A DNA stretch of 64,000 nt from Isoetes taiwanensis (GCA_021234155.1 JAJEKV010000001.1:929927-993926); one strand, 5' to 3'. Shown: positions 21,789-32,425, numbered from the stretch's first letter. Notes: a model not told the origin generated them from the letters alone. Numbers and translations are program-made.

Positions 21789-22130
21789 AAGGCCTTTCTT
21801 GACTGTGTCAAGAAAAACAACTTAAAGTGAAAAACACAAGCTTGAGGGCCTTTATTGACTCGCGAGTCGAGAAAGGCCCTCAAGGCCCCTGAGCGCCTTT
21901 CTTGACTCGCGAGTCGAGAAAGGCTCTCAAAGCCCTCTGAAGGTCTTTCTCGACTCGCGAGTCGAGAAACATAGCCCAGAGCCAAAAAAAAAAAAAAAAA
22001 AAATAGAAAAAAAAAAGTTTTTTGAGGCCATTTCTCGACTCGCGAGGCGAGAAAGGCAGCTTAGAGCGAAAAACGCAAGTCTGAGGGCCTTTCTCGGCTC
22101 GCGAGTCGAGAAAGGCAACTCAGAGTGGAA
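21789..22130. repeat. Tandem array of near-perfect palindromes
   Basis: Five strong palindromes centred at about 21,862, 21,909, 21,957, 22,042 and 22,101, plus a decayed sixth at about 21,802, share the core CTCGACTCGCGAGTCGAG extended by TTT and AAA. The one at 21,946-21,969 is perfect over 24 nt, and the first extends over 38 nt with two mismatches. Spacers repeat a phrase like 'agcgaaaaacgcaag' then 'ctgagggcc', so the basic unit is about 50-60 bp. A poly(A) stretch interrupts at 21,984-22,018. No reading frame fits all units. Confidence 0.9.
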
Positions 22131-22435
22131 AACACAGTTTTCAGGGTCAGAGGCTATCTTTGCAGGGGTACCATTTGTTCACAAAACCTATTAAACCAAT
22201 CTAAACCTATGCATTAAAGTTATGAAAGCTATACATTAAAAATATGTAAATCTATGTAATAAACCTATGAAAGCACATTTAAATGATTAAACCAATGTAA
22301 ACCTATGCATTAAACCTATTAATATGTAAACCTTACATTGTGTTAGGAATTAATGTCCCCATTTTGTGTTTTAAACCTTCAAAATGGATTAAGACAAGGT
22401 GTAAAGTATATCATGATTTTTGAAAAGTTAATTTT

Positions 22436-22560
22436 ATGGTTGCCCCTAAGGGGGCAAACCCTCGTTTATGTGGGTTCGTGGGATATACTGAGTATATGCT
22501 GGAATATACTCAGTATATGTTGATGACTGCTAAAAACCCTTTGTTCCCTGTAAATGCACG
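22436..22560 (-). repeat. Stem-loop repeat, copy 2
   Basis: Reverse-oriented partner of the repeat at 14,965-15,092. The hairpin (22,483-22,518) has perfectly complementary 15-nt arms, ATATACTGAGTATAT and ATATACTCAGTATAT, around a six-base loop. The terminal palindrome GGTTGCCCCTAAGGGGGC at 22,439 corresponds to that of copy 1. Flanks on both sides differ from copy 1. Confidence 0.75.
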
Positions 22561-22616
22561 GTCAGTTGCGTTGTGGATCAAGGATGTTTCGACCCGTAAT
22601 GGCGGGCGGCTCAATC

Positions 22617-23372
22617 GATGAATAAGAACACGCGACAAGGAGCGATAAATTTGCTTATGGCTATATAGAAAAAAAGAGTTCGAATTAGAAACAAGAGGGT
22701 GAGCATCCAACGGGTTCTCGTTTTTCCAGCTGTTTCTTCATATAGTAGCGTGTATAGCTAGCCTTGCCTTAGGTTTACGTCTTTCCGGTGAATCCATGCT
22801 TATATCTAAGCGCCTCAAGCTTTTCCGGGTGTTCTATCATCAAGTATTGAGACATATATAGGGGAAAATACTCCTTCGTTAAGCTATCTACGGTTCGTGA
22901 GATTCAAAGAAGAGGTTGTAAAACCCAAAGATCGACCATGTCCATGTTGGTAGGCAGGCTGTAAAATCCAGCACTGACCATGTCCAATCTGATGAATAAG
23001 AACACAGCAGGGAGCGATAAATTTGCTTATGGCTATATAGAAAAAAGAGTTCCGGAATTAGAAACAGAGGGTGAGCATCCAATCTGGGTTCTCGTTTTTC
23101 CGGCTGTTTCTTCATATAGTAGCGTGTATAGCTAGCCTTGCCTTAGGTTTACGTCTTTCCGGTGAATCCATGCTTATATCTAAGCAGCCTCAAGCTTTTC
23201 TGGGTGTTCTATCATCAAGTATTGAGACATATAGCAGGGGAAATACTCCTTCGTTAAGCTATCTACGGTTCAGAGATTTAGCAGAAGAGGTTGTAAAACC
23301 CAGCACTGACCATGTCCATGTTGGTAGGCAGGCTGTAAAACCCAGCACTGACCATGTCCATGTTGGTAGGCA
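22617..23372. repeat. 374-bp tandem duplication with inner 41-bp repeat
   Basis: Unit one (22,617-22,990) and unit two (from 22,991) are about 95% alike. Each ends in a 41-bp sub-repeat, 'gtaaaacccagcactgacc' onward, present twice (23,292 and 23,333 in unit two). The differences between units fall mainly at CAG and CTG sites. For example, 'cccagcactgacc' in unit two reads 'cccaaagatcgacc' in unit one. Unit two contains an open frame of 121 codons with no recognised domain. Confidence 0.85.
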
Positions 23373-23669
23373 TGATATTTTGGTCAGACCATGGCCACAT
23401 CCAGATCCATTGGAACCCATGCTTCCTATATATTAACGAGATGCGAGACCATGATATAGTGTCATGGAGGCTAGGCCTGGAATAGGTACCTTTTTCTCAC
23501 AAATCTCATCTCAGGACATTCTAGAAGGCACAACATATCTCTGTAGTATTATAGAAATTGTGAAATGCTAACGTTGTTGTGCACAGACCTTGTCTTGCTT
23601 AATTTCTAGTATTTGTGTAATGTGATTCAATACTCTGTATGTTCGCATGATTGCCTTTCTTATTTTCAG

Positions 23670-24391
23670 GCGGGTTATTCGCTGTGTCAAGTTATGTTCA
23701 GTTGCAACATGAAAGGGTTTAAGATGGAAGTTTCCATTTCTTCAGTTTTTTCAGGAAAAATGCCAAGTTGATCCTCCTCGGGCTGGAGAAGTTCGAATTA
23801 AAAATTACTCACACTCCGCTCTATCACACAAATGTTACATGCTGGGAAGGATATATGATTCTATTGTGCTTTGCACTTCAATCTGTTGTTATGTATCAAG
23901 ATCGAAAGTAGTCCGCCATTGCAGTCTTTGGTCTAGGTGCACTTGGACTTGCAGTGAACGTGCTGTTAAGGTTTTTCAATTTATATTAAACGTAATGTTG
24001 CACATGTGCATTTTATTGACACAATTATTTTTATGCAGGTTATGATAGGTGCAAAAATGGCTGCTGCTTCCAGAATAATTGGCATTAATACCAACCCTGC
24101 CAAGTTCAACAAGGGTATTTATTTATCACTCTCATTCTTTACTGCAAAATAGAGATCATATCTTGCATATGTCTTGTTCGCATTTGTTTAACACCCAAAG
24201 CTCTCAGGCAACTGATCTTTCAAATCCAAAGAATTGGATAAGCCAGTTGAACATGTAGTCTAGATTGTTTAAGGAAAGGAGCCCCGCTGGAAGTTTATTT
24301 AACTCTATATATATTACAGGTAATTCAAACGATGACATAGGGGATGTAGACTACAACCTTGAGTGTCTCAGAAATAAAGAGGTGATGCAAT
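23670..24391 (+). pseudogene. Zinc-containing alcohol dehydrogenase fragment, introns retained
   Basis: Medium-chain zinc ADHs (class P ADH or class III/GSNO reductase in plants) oxidise alcohols or S-hydroxymethylglutathione with NAD. Pieces appear in gene order: RVIRC (23,670), CQVDPPRAGEVRIK followed by a frameshifted HTNVTCWEG like the 'CHTDVYFWE' zinc-ligand block (23,755-23,850), SAIAVFGLGALGLAV, the NAD-binding GxGxxG segment (23,912-23,956), VMIGAKMAAASRIIGINTNP then AKFNKG (24,039-24,113), and DVDYNLECLRNKEVM (24,343-24,390). Most pieces start after an AG acceptor, so this is a genomic copy. The long segment between the zinc ligands and the Rossmann fold is missing, the catalytic Cys is lost and stops occur. 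A clear pseudogene; I cannot tell class P from class III. Confidence 0.85.
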
Positions 24392-24709
24392 CAACATGAT
24401 GAATGCTATCACATCATTATCTTTGGAAAATTTGATGTGCCAGAAGCAAGCGTAAAACATATTCTTTGTGCTTTTGCTCATTCAAAAGAACATATGGTAA
24501 AGTCTTCTTCAATGATTTATTTCCCATAATTGCTATGAATTTGAACATGTTAAGAAGTTGAAATGCAAATAAGAAATATTTATCATACAAGCTAAGCATC
24601 AAATGATGTATAAGGTTTGACAGCATTAGGTTACAGGAACTTGAAGGTGGGACAACATAAGGTTGTGTAAAGCTCACAAACAATGTGATGGAATAAATGT
24701 CTGGGTGAA
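24392..24709. other. Spacer, nothing recognised
   Basis: AT-rich sequence after the ADH remnant. No further ADH exon is visible. Confidence 0.35.
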
Positions 24710-25017
24710 AGCATGCTAGGGTGTACCATCTAAAGTACTTTTTAGGGAGTGCGAAACTACCCAGAAAAGTACCCAGCACTGGGTACTGGGAACTTGCATA
24801 AATGCTGCAATAAATAATAAGTTTGAGAGTTAATTCATTTATATTAGTCTCTAATAGTATTGTTATCCTCTAGTACTATATATTGACATGTTACTGACCT
24901 TCAATTCAAAATTTTTTGATTGATTTTAATGGAAAGAGAAAACAGAAAGTACCAATTTTAAAAGTACCCAGTGTAGGTACTTTTGAGGGTTCCAAAAGTG
25001 GTACACCGTAGCATGCT
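24710..25017. mobile_element. hAT-type MITE with 8-bp target-site duplication
   Basis: The 8-bp word AGCATGCT lies at 24,710-24,717 and 25,010-25,017, flanking a 292-bp unit whose ends are inverted: AGGGTGTACCA on the left and TGGTACACCGT on the right (10 of 11 matched). Eight-bp duplications are typical of hAT elements. The interior is AT-rich with repeated 'agtaccca' words and no coding capacity. The duplication is itself a palindrome, which slightly weakens it as evidence. Confidence 0.75.
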
Positions 25018-26159
25018 TTTACCCGTCTGATAGATATAACATCTCACTTGCAATTGCAATATGAAGTATTAGTGCAAAAAGTATTGTGGCAATAGATGTG
25101 TCTAGGGCCCAACTGATATGCAGGTTTCATTATATGCTCAACATGACAAGGCTTTTTTGCTTTACAAAGATGCAATGATATGCAAAATGAAATTACATCC
25201 TCAAGCATTTTCAAAGCATGTGGTAGCGTTGGAGTTAAAGAGCATGACAGGTGCATGCGTGAACTTGTTGCGAAACCGAAAATAATATGTTTGCAAGGCA
25301 TGAAAACATGGAGGAGACTCGTGCAGTCTTTGATAAGCCACCTGAAGGGACGTGGCATTATGGCTTAAAATGATAACAGGATGTGCCTTGGGTGATGACG
25401 ATCTTGGTATGGCTGTAATTTGCCTCTAGAGTATGCAGCACTATGACAAGATCGGGCGAAATATCTTGCTCACTGCAATCCTTAGTGCAATGCTAAAATT
25501 CCATAGCATAGACATATATCTATATCATTGTATGCGCATGTTGCCCTTTTGGGTCATACTTTAGGAGCTAAAGGTATATTTGAAAGCTATAAGGCAACCC
25601 ACATCTACACATGGATGATTTTACTCATGCTACAATGCATGGGAACATTAGAATTAGGAAGATATGAAGATTAATTTTTTCTTAACACATTTCGTTCATT
25701 TAGATTAAAACATAATTTTTTTATACCACTCTGGTAATAATGATAAATAAAAGTGGTGAACACAAAGCTTGCAGAATTTTTCCAATGCAAGATGTGTTAA
25801 GTGGTGGAGTTTAAGGTTTACTAAATGGAAGGCTATCTTTGGAAGCATTTTAGATCCAATATTATTTTTCCTCTCGTTTAGATATTAGCCTATTGCATTT
25901 ATCTTTTAAGAGTCTAGCTTTGTGGATATATTAGAGTTTGCTTGCTTTATAAAGTACAGAGTCATAACTTCTAGGTACCATAGTTTTTGTTGATTCTCAT
26001 TTCCTTAGCAAGTAGAGAGTTCAGATTTGTATTAATACTTGTGGACTAGTTAATGTTTGTTGAATTTGCTTGTTTAATTGTGCAATTTCAAAGGGATCTG
26101 ATACGAAATACCGTGCTGAAAACTAGTCACTCAAATCTGCTTATCTGACACAAAAAGAC
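25018..26159. other. Spacer, nothing recognised
   Basis: No coding or structural feature that I can support. Confidence 0.35.
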
Positions 26160-26235
26160 GAAACATGAAAACACACTTTCGGGCCACCGGAGGGCAACCC
26201 GTCGTGCGCAGCACCTTGTTTACCTTAGAATAAGA
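26160..26235 (-). repeat. Dispersed repeat, empty-site copy
   Basis: Reverse complement of the repeat at 10,675-10,777, with about 60 aligned bases including AAGGTGCTGCGCACGA and AGTGTGTTTTCATG. It then continues directly with TTTCGTCTTTTTGTG, which matches the sequence after the SINE tail at 11,012. It therefore shows the state without the SINE and without the 37-bp duplication. Confidence 0.75.
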
Positions 26236-26404
26236 AATATATGCCTCGAAAACGTACACCCTAGCAACATAATGTGAAACTTGTGAAAATAGCTGCAGAC
26301 ACATAAGAAGAGAAATTGGGGACGTATAAATAAACGTCAAATTATAATCCTATATTAGCATTTATTTTTTTACCCCGCTCTTTTTCTGTACCCCGCCTTT
26401 TTTC

Positions 26405-26520
26405 CCTGCCCATGCTTGAAATTTAAAATTTGGTACATACCTTTGAGACGAAGAACTCCGCCTTTTTTTTCCCGCTCATGCTTGAAATTTAAAATTTGGT
26501 ACATACCTTTGAGACGGAGA
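26405..26520. repeat. 65-bp tandem duplication
   Basis: The phrase GCTTGAAATTTAAAATTTGG and the following 'tacatacctttgagacg' occur twice, at 26,413 and 26,479, each preceded by 'cgccttttttt'. The overlapping reading frames on both strands are by-products of the repeat. Confidence 0.85.
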
Positions 26521-27373
26521 TCCTTTGTACCACATAGCCATAGCTCCGACCGAAGAAGAGTTGAAAATTTTCTAGAACCTCGGCCCAGCCATACCTTCCA
26601 AGAAGCCTCCGTTGTCATCTATGGCAGAGCGGGATATGCTTTTACCGCAATCAACTTCTCTGGAAGAATTAGAGCGAAATTAGAGGGGCAAAAATTAGTG
26701 GCAGTTACAGACAGTGATGCTTTGGCCGCTAAGGCATCAATCCAGATCCGGATAGGCACCAAGCCGTTGTTGAAGAGCGCACTGCAGTATTGCTCCCAGA
26801 TTTGTACATGTTCCCATATCGCAAGCTCCGCCTGCCCAGAACTCAAATACGTTTAATGAGTTTAGAAAGGAATGCTCAGGCGGAAGTATGGCTATGCTTG
26901 CTTCTCGTTCTTCCAAAGTAAATGGATATGGCTGAAGCTGGTGCATTCCGCAGAGTGGTTTTCTCTATGAACGAACCAGAATAGGAATTTGGACCCTTGG
27001 ATCCGGCTCTGTTAATCTCTCCTTGGATCGAAAAAGGCACAGGTATGCCATAGCTTTTTCCTTCCTTTTCTGTCATAGCCATAGCCGTAGCTTTTCCCTT
27101 TTTTTCTTGCAAGCTCCAATCCAAGCACTATCCAGCATCCAGGATTAAACGCCGGTGGATCCTAAATTAAAACAGCAGCCACAAAGCTCAGATTTGGGAG
27201 AATAGAGATTGATTCGCAAGATTGGTCCATGGATGTTGGCACAAGCTCAGACAAAATAGGGCACATTTTGGATCCGGGATCTTAAATGGGTGCTGATTTT
27301 TCTCCTCCCGGCCATGACGAAAGGGGCTTCAAATTGGAATGAAGAACTTGTTCTAAATTCCCCTAGTAGATAT
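26521..27373. other. Spacer, nothing recognised
   Basis: Small open frames exist on both strands (for example 26,619-26,846 minus), but none matches a family that I know. Confidence 0.3.
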
Positions 27374-27640
27374 TCAAGAACTAAAAGCCTGTGGTGAAGC
27401 CCATTTCAACCGTTGCAATACAATATCCCCTAATTTGAAGCGAGGTTTCGTGGTGTTACTTGGATGTACTTGAACTTCATTTACAAAAACTTGATCGCGT
27501 CTTTCGGGCCTTAACTTCATCGATTTAATGGCTACCTCTAATCCATCAATTCCTTTAAAAAAATTTCCCCAAGCTTCTTTCCCCAAAGTCTTTTGTGGGC
27601 TAAACCGCTTTTGTCGCCTCCTTCAACAACCCCGCATCTT
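27374..27640 (-). pseudogene. Receptor-like kinase N-lobe fragment
   Basis: Two minus-strand frames joined by a shift near 27,560 give a degenerate glycine loop (MGKEAWGNFFKGIDG), then EVAIKSMKLRPERRDQVFVN and EVQVHPSN. 'VAIK' with the ATP-anchoring lysine followed by 'F.NEV' is typical of subdomains I to III of plant receptor-like kinases. Glycines of the loop are lost (expected G.GGFG..F.G). It lies 0.9 kb downstream, in the minus-strand sense, of a C-lobe fragment, so the two are not one collinear gene. They are parts of rearranged or tandem RLK copies. Confidence 0.6.
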
Positions 27641-28021
27641 GGTAAAATCCCCGGCCTCCAGGATAGACTTCGTTGGGAGTCATTGGGATGTTGATAGATG
27701 CATAAAGGAGCACCGGAATGTTGGAATGTTGTATACTTTATGATAGTATACATGCCCAAAGGAGTTGGGAAGAAGAGTCGAGGTTCAATCGCCTTCATTT
27801 TCGAAAGTGCTTTATGATTGAAAGGGCCTAGGTGACTCTCCTCCTCTGGGATGAGCCCATCTTTGAGCCCATTCTCGCACACGGCTTAGAAAGAAAGAAA
27901 GAAAAGAAATTATTTAATTAATGATATTTATTTGTATTTATTAAATCATTTAATGTATTTTAATTGTATTATTTATTATATTATATTTATTTATTTTATT
28001 ATTTACAATGCTTACTTTTTG

Positions 28022-28285
28022 ATTCATCCCCTCCCCCTTTTCCCCTCCCCCTTGCTATCTTCTCTTTGCCCTCCCCTCTTCAACTTTGCTCCTCCCCTTG
28101 TCATCCCATTTTGCCTCCCTCCCCTTTGCCCCTCCTCCTTATCTCGTTTGCCCTTTGCCATCCCCCTCACCCCTTCGCCCCTCCCTCCCCCCTTTGTCCC
28201 TCCCTTGCCATTCGGTTTGCCCTTTGCCACCCCCCCCCTCCCCTTTGCCCTTGCCCCTTGCCCGGCCACCCTCTATTTTTTTTTT
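28022..28285 (+). repeat. Pyrimidine-rich tract, about 260 bp
   Basis: The plus strand is almost wholly C and T with periodic 'CCCCTTTGCCCCTC' words. Proline- and leucine-rich reading frames here are compositional artefacts. Mirror-symmetric purine/pyrimidine tracts of this kind can adopt triplex (H-DNA) forms. Confidence 0.85.
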
Positions 28286-28507
28286 CACTCTTCTCCCTTG
28301 AATCGGTTGTAAATTTTATGAGAAAACATGTGAACTAGTTGTTGTTCTTTAACGTGAATTTGTATTAGTGTATGATGTGTAATTCTAATCAAGCATTCAA
28401 TTCCAAATTTTTTCTTTAGTATGAGTCCATTTTAGGTCACGAGTTTAAATTTTGAGATTTGACCCACTTTAATTAAATGCCACTTCAATATGAATTATGG
28501 GGGAATA

Positions 28508-28822
28508 GTCTCTTTGCCTTCTAGCATTTGAACCCTTGTAGACATGAAGGGCCTTAGTTTAGGATCTCAATTGGTGCAAAGAATGGAAACCTCAAGCATC
28601 CTCCTTGCTTCATTAACATCAAAGGAACCCTTTAATTTCTTATCTACACCCATTGTAGTCCCATATTTCACGCATCTCCTTATGGCAGAGCTTATCACCA
28701 GAAAGAATTTCTAGTAGTACTACTCCAAAACTATAAACATCACTTTTGATGTCAATTTCATCACCTTCACACAGTTCAGGTGACAAGTAACCTGGAGTTC
28801 CACGTATTGTGGTAACTATCAT
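28508..28822 (-). pseudogene. Receptor-like kinase C-lobe fragment
   Basis: The minus strand reads [20 protein letters not shown] then [19 protein letters not shown] (subdomains VIII and IX: GTPGYLAPE and [11 protein letters not shown]). After a frameshift it continues [27 protein letters not shown], a stop codon, then PKLRPFMSTRVQMLEGK, the final 'P..RP.M..V..MLEG' motif of plant RLKs. Frame and stop defects show it is a pseudogene. The exon starts after an AG-like junction near 28,822. The subfamily cannot be fixed. Confidence 0.85.
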
Positions 28823-29814
28823 TCATTTAAATTGAATTTATGTCAGGATTTTGGACCATTTTCGCACTACAACTTTTTCTCGGGTTAGTAAATTTGCATC
28901 AAGAATGTGACTTTTTTTTATAACAGCACAACATGAATGCATTAAAAATTGAAAATATTTTACATATGTATGTCGAGTGACATAATGCCAATTACTTCTC
29001 AGAAGTAACGCCTAGAGATATCATAGCTTTCTTCCTCACTTCCACAGGTATTGTAACCCTAACAGTCTTGTTTGAGATGACCTTTGGGGTCCATGAAAAC
29101 AAAATAGTATCTAACTCAACCTAATCATCCCCTTCAATGGGGTTTCTCTTCTATCTCTTTGTCCAACAGTCTCTATACCTTTCTTCCTCTGTCATTTGCA
29201 TTTGGCGGGTGCTTGGACACCACCACTCCACCACGAACTTTGTTCACATTGCGGTCACCTACTTCTTTGCAAACATCCGAGATGGTGTAACCCATCCAAT
29301 AATGGTATATCTCTTTCTTTCTGGTACTATAAGTGCAAAATTGATGGCAAAGCAAGTCATCTTTGGGATCATAATCCTCCAACCGAGATATTTAGGCCTT
29401 CCTTTCCTAGGACCAACATAGTATTTTTCATGTTGGAGGAGCCATGGAGCTTGCGAATACTACTAACCCATCATCAACTTCCTCGGTGTTATCAAATCTC
29501 TCCACCTAGTCTTAGGTAGCCATCCATCTTCGGTTCATCGAGGAGGATGTCTACTTGTCCCAATCCATGCACATGTGTCCAATAACCGTCAATGCAAGGT
29601 TGGTATCATCGAGGTTATTTTCCAATGCTTGATGTATTCGGAAATGCCGGGCCCAATGTGCTTTGCAATGAATCCACCTCTACAAAAGGCTTAAGAGCTT
29701 TGGTTGACCCCTTTGAATCAGAGGGTTTACCATTTTCATCTTAATTGCCATATAGGTACTTTCTTTCTCATCTGGCCTCCATTTATCCGGGGATAGGTTC
29801 TCGTGCGTGCAAAA
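28823..29814. other. Spacer, nothing recognised
   Basis: Several small frames exist. On the minus strand at 29,173-29,382 one reads NVNKVRGGVVVSKHPPNAND, which I cannot assign. Confidence 0.3.
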
Positions 29815-30245
29815 TTCAAATTTCGGCGGTGATAAAGTAAAAAATATGTATTTTTAATAAAATACGATTTAACGATTTTTAAACATCGCCACTGGAAAAA
29901 AATTACAGACGCGAAAACAACGTGGAAAGCCGCGAAATTTTTTGGCGGCTGTCTGGACAAACAATGAAAATCAAGCGTTACCTAACGCATAAAAATAAAA
30001 TAAATATTCCGCCAGACGCAAAACCTTTCAGCGTCGCGCAGCGAATTCTTTTTCTCATATCGCATGTCTGGCGAAATACTTCCACGCAAAGATCTGAAGG
30101 TTTCGCGTATATCTGGGATTTTTTTGGTACTGTGATTTTACCGTTTTCGCTTTAAATGTTTTCCGCGTTGTTTCGCGACGTGCGAAAATCTTAAAGCGAT
30201 GCCGAATTTTTTGCCGTATTTTTTACGCTTTATACTGCAAATATG
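29815..30245. repeat. CpG-rich island with imperfect inverted ends
   Basis: This 430-bp island is dense in CGCGAAA-like words, unlike its AT-rich, CpG-poor flanks. The ends are loosely inverted: 'ggtgataaagtaaaaaata' at about 29,826 mirrors the complement of 30,215-30,240, and ACGCGAAAACAACGTGGAAA at about 29,909 mirrors the complement of 30,155-30,177. It may be a diverged foldback transposon. Foreign or contaminating DNA is an alternative. Confidence 0.5.
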
Positions 30246-31174
30246 TGCCAGATCATACAATCATAGCACGTATTCGTGATAAAACGTACATCGTGATTGA
30301 ACCTATCCTGCATTTATCATCGAAAGGTCTCATCTTCCATTGCATTATTGGCTTATTTCCCATGACCCGGAAAGTGTAATCAAGAGGTCTAGATTGAACT
30401 TCCATATCAAGAGCATAACCTCCGATAACAATCTTACGCCAATATGGCCCGCCTGGGAATGCGCGACAGCTGATCTCAGTTAGAAAACATAAAAATGAAG
30501 AAAATCAAATAAACATTTCATTTTACCTCTTCTACAACTCTTATAGACCGCTAATCCTTCGAACGCGAAAAAGCCCGCCCCTTTCTACCTTAAACCGCTC
30601 TTTCATCGTTATTTTACCCTCCGGCTTCTAGCGAGCACCTCCGCTTCAGGTTGCGGCTATTAGGTCGCTGAGCAATGAGAGAGGGAGAAAAATATTTAGG
30701 GTAAGGTCTAAACCCTTAAAAAATTTTGTTTTGGCCTTATTTTTTTAACGTCCGACGCGTCGCACACAAGCAAAGGTACAAGACGCCCAAAAATGGTTAC
30801 GTGATAAGCGCACGAAAACAACCCTGGTCTATAGTGACATACTTGAAGTGCTTTGCTCCATAGTCTACCCTAGAACTGGGTTGAGATATTGCAGGTACCT
30901 GTAGTTCGAAGCAAAGCATTCACTTCCTCCAATATGATCTTACGGGTACAATGGGATGGCAATCTCTTTCGACAACTATTTTTTTCCCGTTGATCTTTCC
31001 TACTTTTATGTGGCATATTCTCACATTGATTTCAACATATTTTTCAAAACCTCCCTAGCGGCCAGGATCCTAGAAGTTGGCCTCAACATGCCATTATTTC
31101 CATGTAATGCAATTTTGCTCCCTTTGCATGACTTGCTTGCCAATTTTGCCAAGATGAAATTGGAATGCTATGAA
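30246..31174. other. Spacer, nothing recognised
   Basis: No coding similarity found. A CpG-containing stretch continues to about 30,780 and then gives way to AT-rich sequence. Confidence 0.3.
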
Positions 31175-32425
31175 TATGTAGCATAATACCAGGGTTACTT
31201 TTTTAGATTTTTTATCGCTTTTTCATATGGTTTTTCTATGATTTCGTTGTTGTATTCGTTGAGGTGTACTAAATAGTATTTCTAGAGTGCACCCTTTATG
31301 GGCCGTTGATTTTCGTTGGTTGGAAAATCCGAGGGTTGTTGTCTTTCTCTGCATGTGTTTGTGCATGAACATTGTGCAAGTGTGTGCATGTGCATGTGCA
31401 CATGCATGTGCATGTGTGTGCATGTGCATGTTCATATGCATGTGCATGTGTATTGCATGTATGCAAGTGCAAGTGCATGTGCATGTGTGCATGTGTGTGC
31501 ATGTGTACTTGCCCTCTGGATTCTTATTGCCGGAGTGGATTTACTACCACGAGATGGATTTTTGCTCACACTTACAAGGTATTTTGTTTTTAATGTTTCT
31601 TCGGTTAGCATAATTTTTTTTACAAGGTATTGGTTTCCTGATTCTACAATGTAGTCCGCAAAACCCCTTTTGTTTCCTTCTTATGCTTTGCTGCAGATTC
31701 AAGTTTAGGCCCTCCGTTTTGCTTTCAACTCTTGGATATTTCTGGCTTAGGATTGTTCATAGCAGCCACCTTTAGCTTCAATCAACAAACGGATTCTTAT
31801 GCACACAATAAAGGATTATTCCGGCCTTTTCCATGTCAATGTGATCAGTCAAATAGTGGCCACAAGAATACATTTATATTGTAGGTTTCGATCTTTAATG
31901 AACCGTAAAGGTGAATCATGCATTACCTTTAAGCTAGAGATGGAGCATTCAAAATCATATGGATTGATAAACAATGGTGTCATTGTGAAAGAGAAATAGT
32001 TATAGCGAAGTAACAATATGTAGCATAATAACAGAGGGTTTCTTTTGTGTTGTAAAAACTTTATGACTTTCGTAATAATGGGATCAATCTGCTCTATCTT
32101 TATGGTAACTTTAACTTATGTTCTATTTGTTTTATTGTGATCAAATTCAAAAGCTACAGTGATGAAAGCCTCAAATGAATTCTAGTTTTTTTCTGGTTTG
32201 AATTCTAAATTTTTGTCTGCAGGCGTCCTAAGGCCCCCGAAGGGCCAAAATTTTGGACAATTAACATCCAACATATAAAAGGTAAATCCCCAACACATAA
32301 CAACCATTAACATTAACAACTATTACATAACTACCATTGACATAATTAACATAACCATTGGGTCCAACACATTTAAATTAAAATCCCTTTAAACCCCTTT
32401 GGTTTGGGTGCATATTCACCGGGGT
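31175..32425. repeat. Dispersed 1.25-kb repeat, copy 1
   Basis: Collinear with 61,418-62,740, from 'atatgtagcataataccaggg' to 'ggtttgggtgcatattcac'. It includes a TGCATG microsatellite, a second 'atatgtagcataata' word at 32,018, and at its right end the left arm of a foldback element. There is no open reading frame of note. The repeat is probably a mobile or segmentally duplicated unit, but no target-site duplication is visible. Confidence 0.75.
31370..31506 (+). repeat. (TGCATG)n / (TG)n-rich microsatellite
   Basis: Alternating purine-pyrimidine TGTGCATGTGCA words make up almost all of this stretch. The His/Thr- and Cys/Met-rich frames here are artefacts. The sequence type favours Z-DNA. 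Copy 2 (61,606-61,755) differs in unit number and order. Confidence 0.9.

Noticed and set aside
21841-22120. CRISPR-like array
   Set aside because: Repeats are palindromic and regularly spaced, but the spacers are themselves repeated, there are no cas genes and the context is plant nuclear DNA.
14965-22560. The inverted stem-loop repeats as the two TIRs of one 7.6-kb transposon
   Set aside because: They are in inverted orientation, but I see no target duplication at their outer edges and no transposase between them; the interior looks like unrelated gene debris.
27932-28338. Pro/Leu-rich frames of 124-126 codons
   Set aside because: Compositional by-product of the pyrimidine tract; overlapping frames are equally open.
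31223-31654. His/Thr-rich and Cys/Met-rich frames on both strands
   Set aside because: They are translations of the TGCATG microsatellite in several phases; the same occurs at 61,488-61,835.
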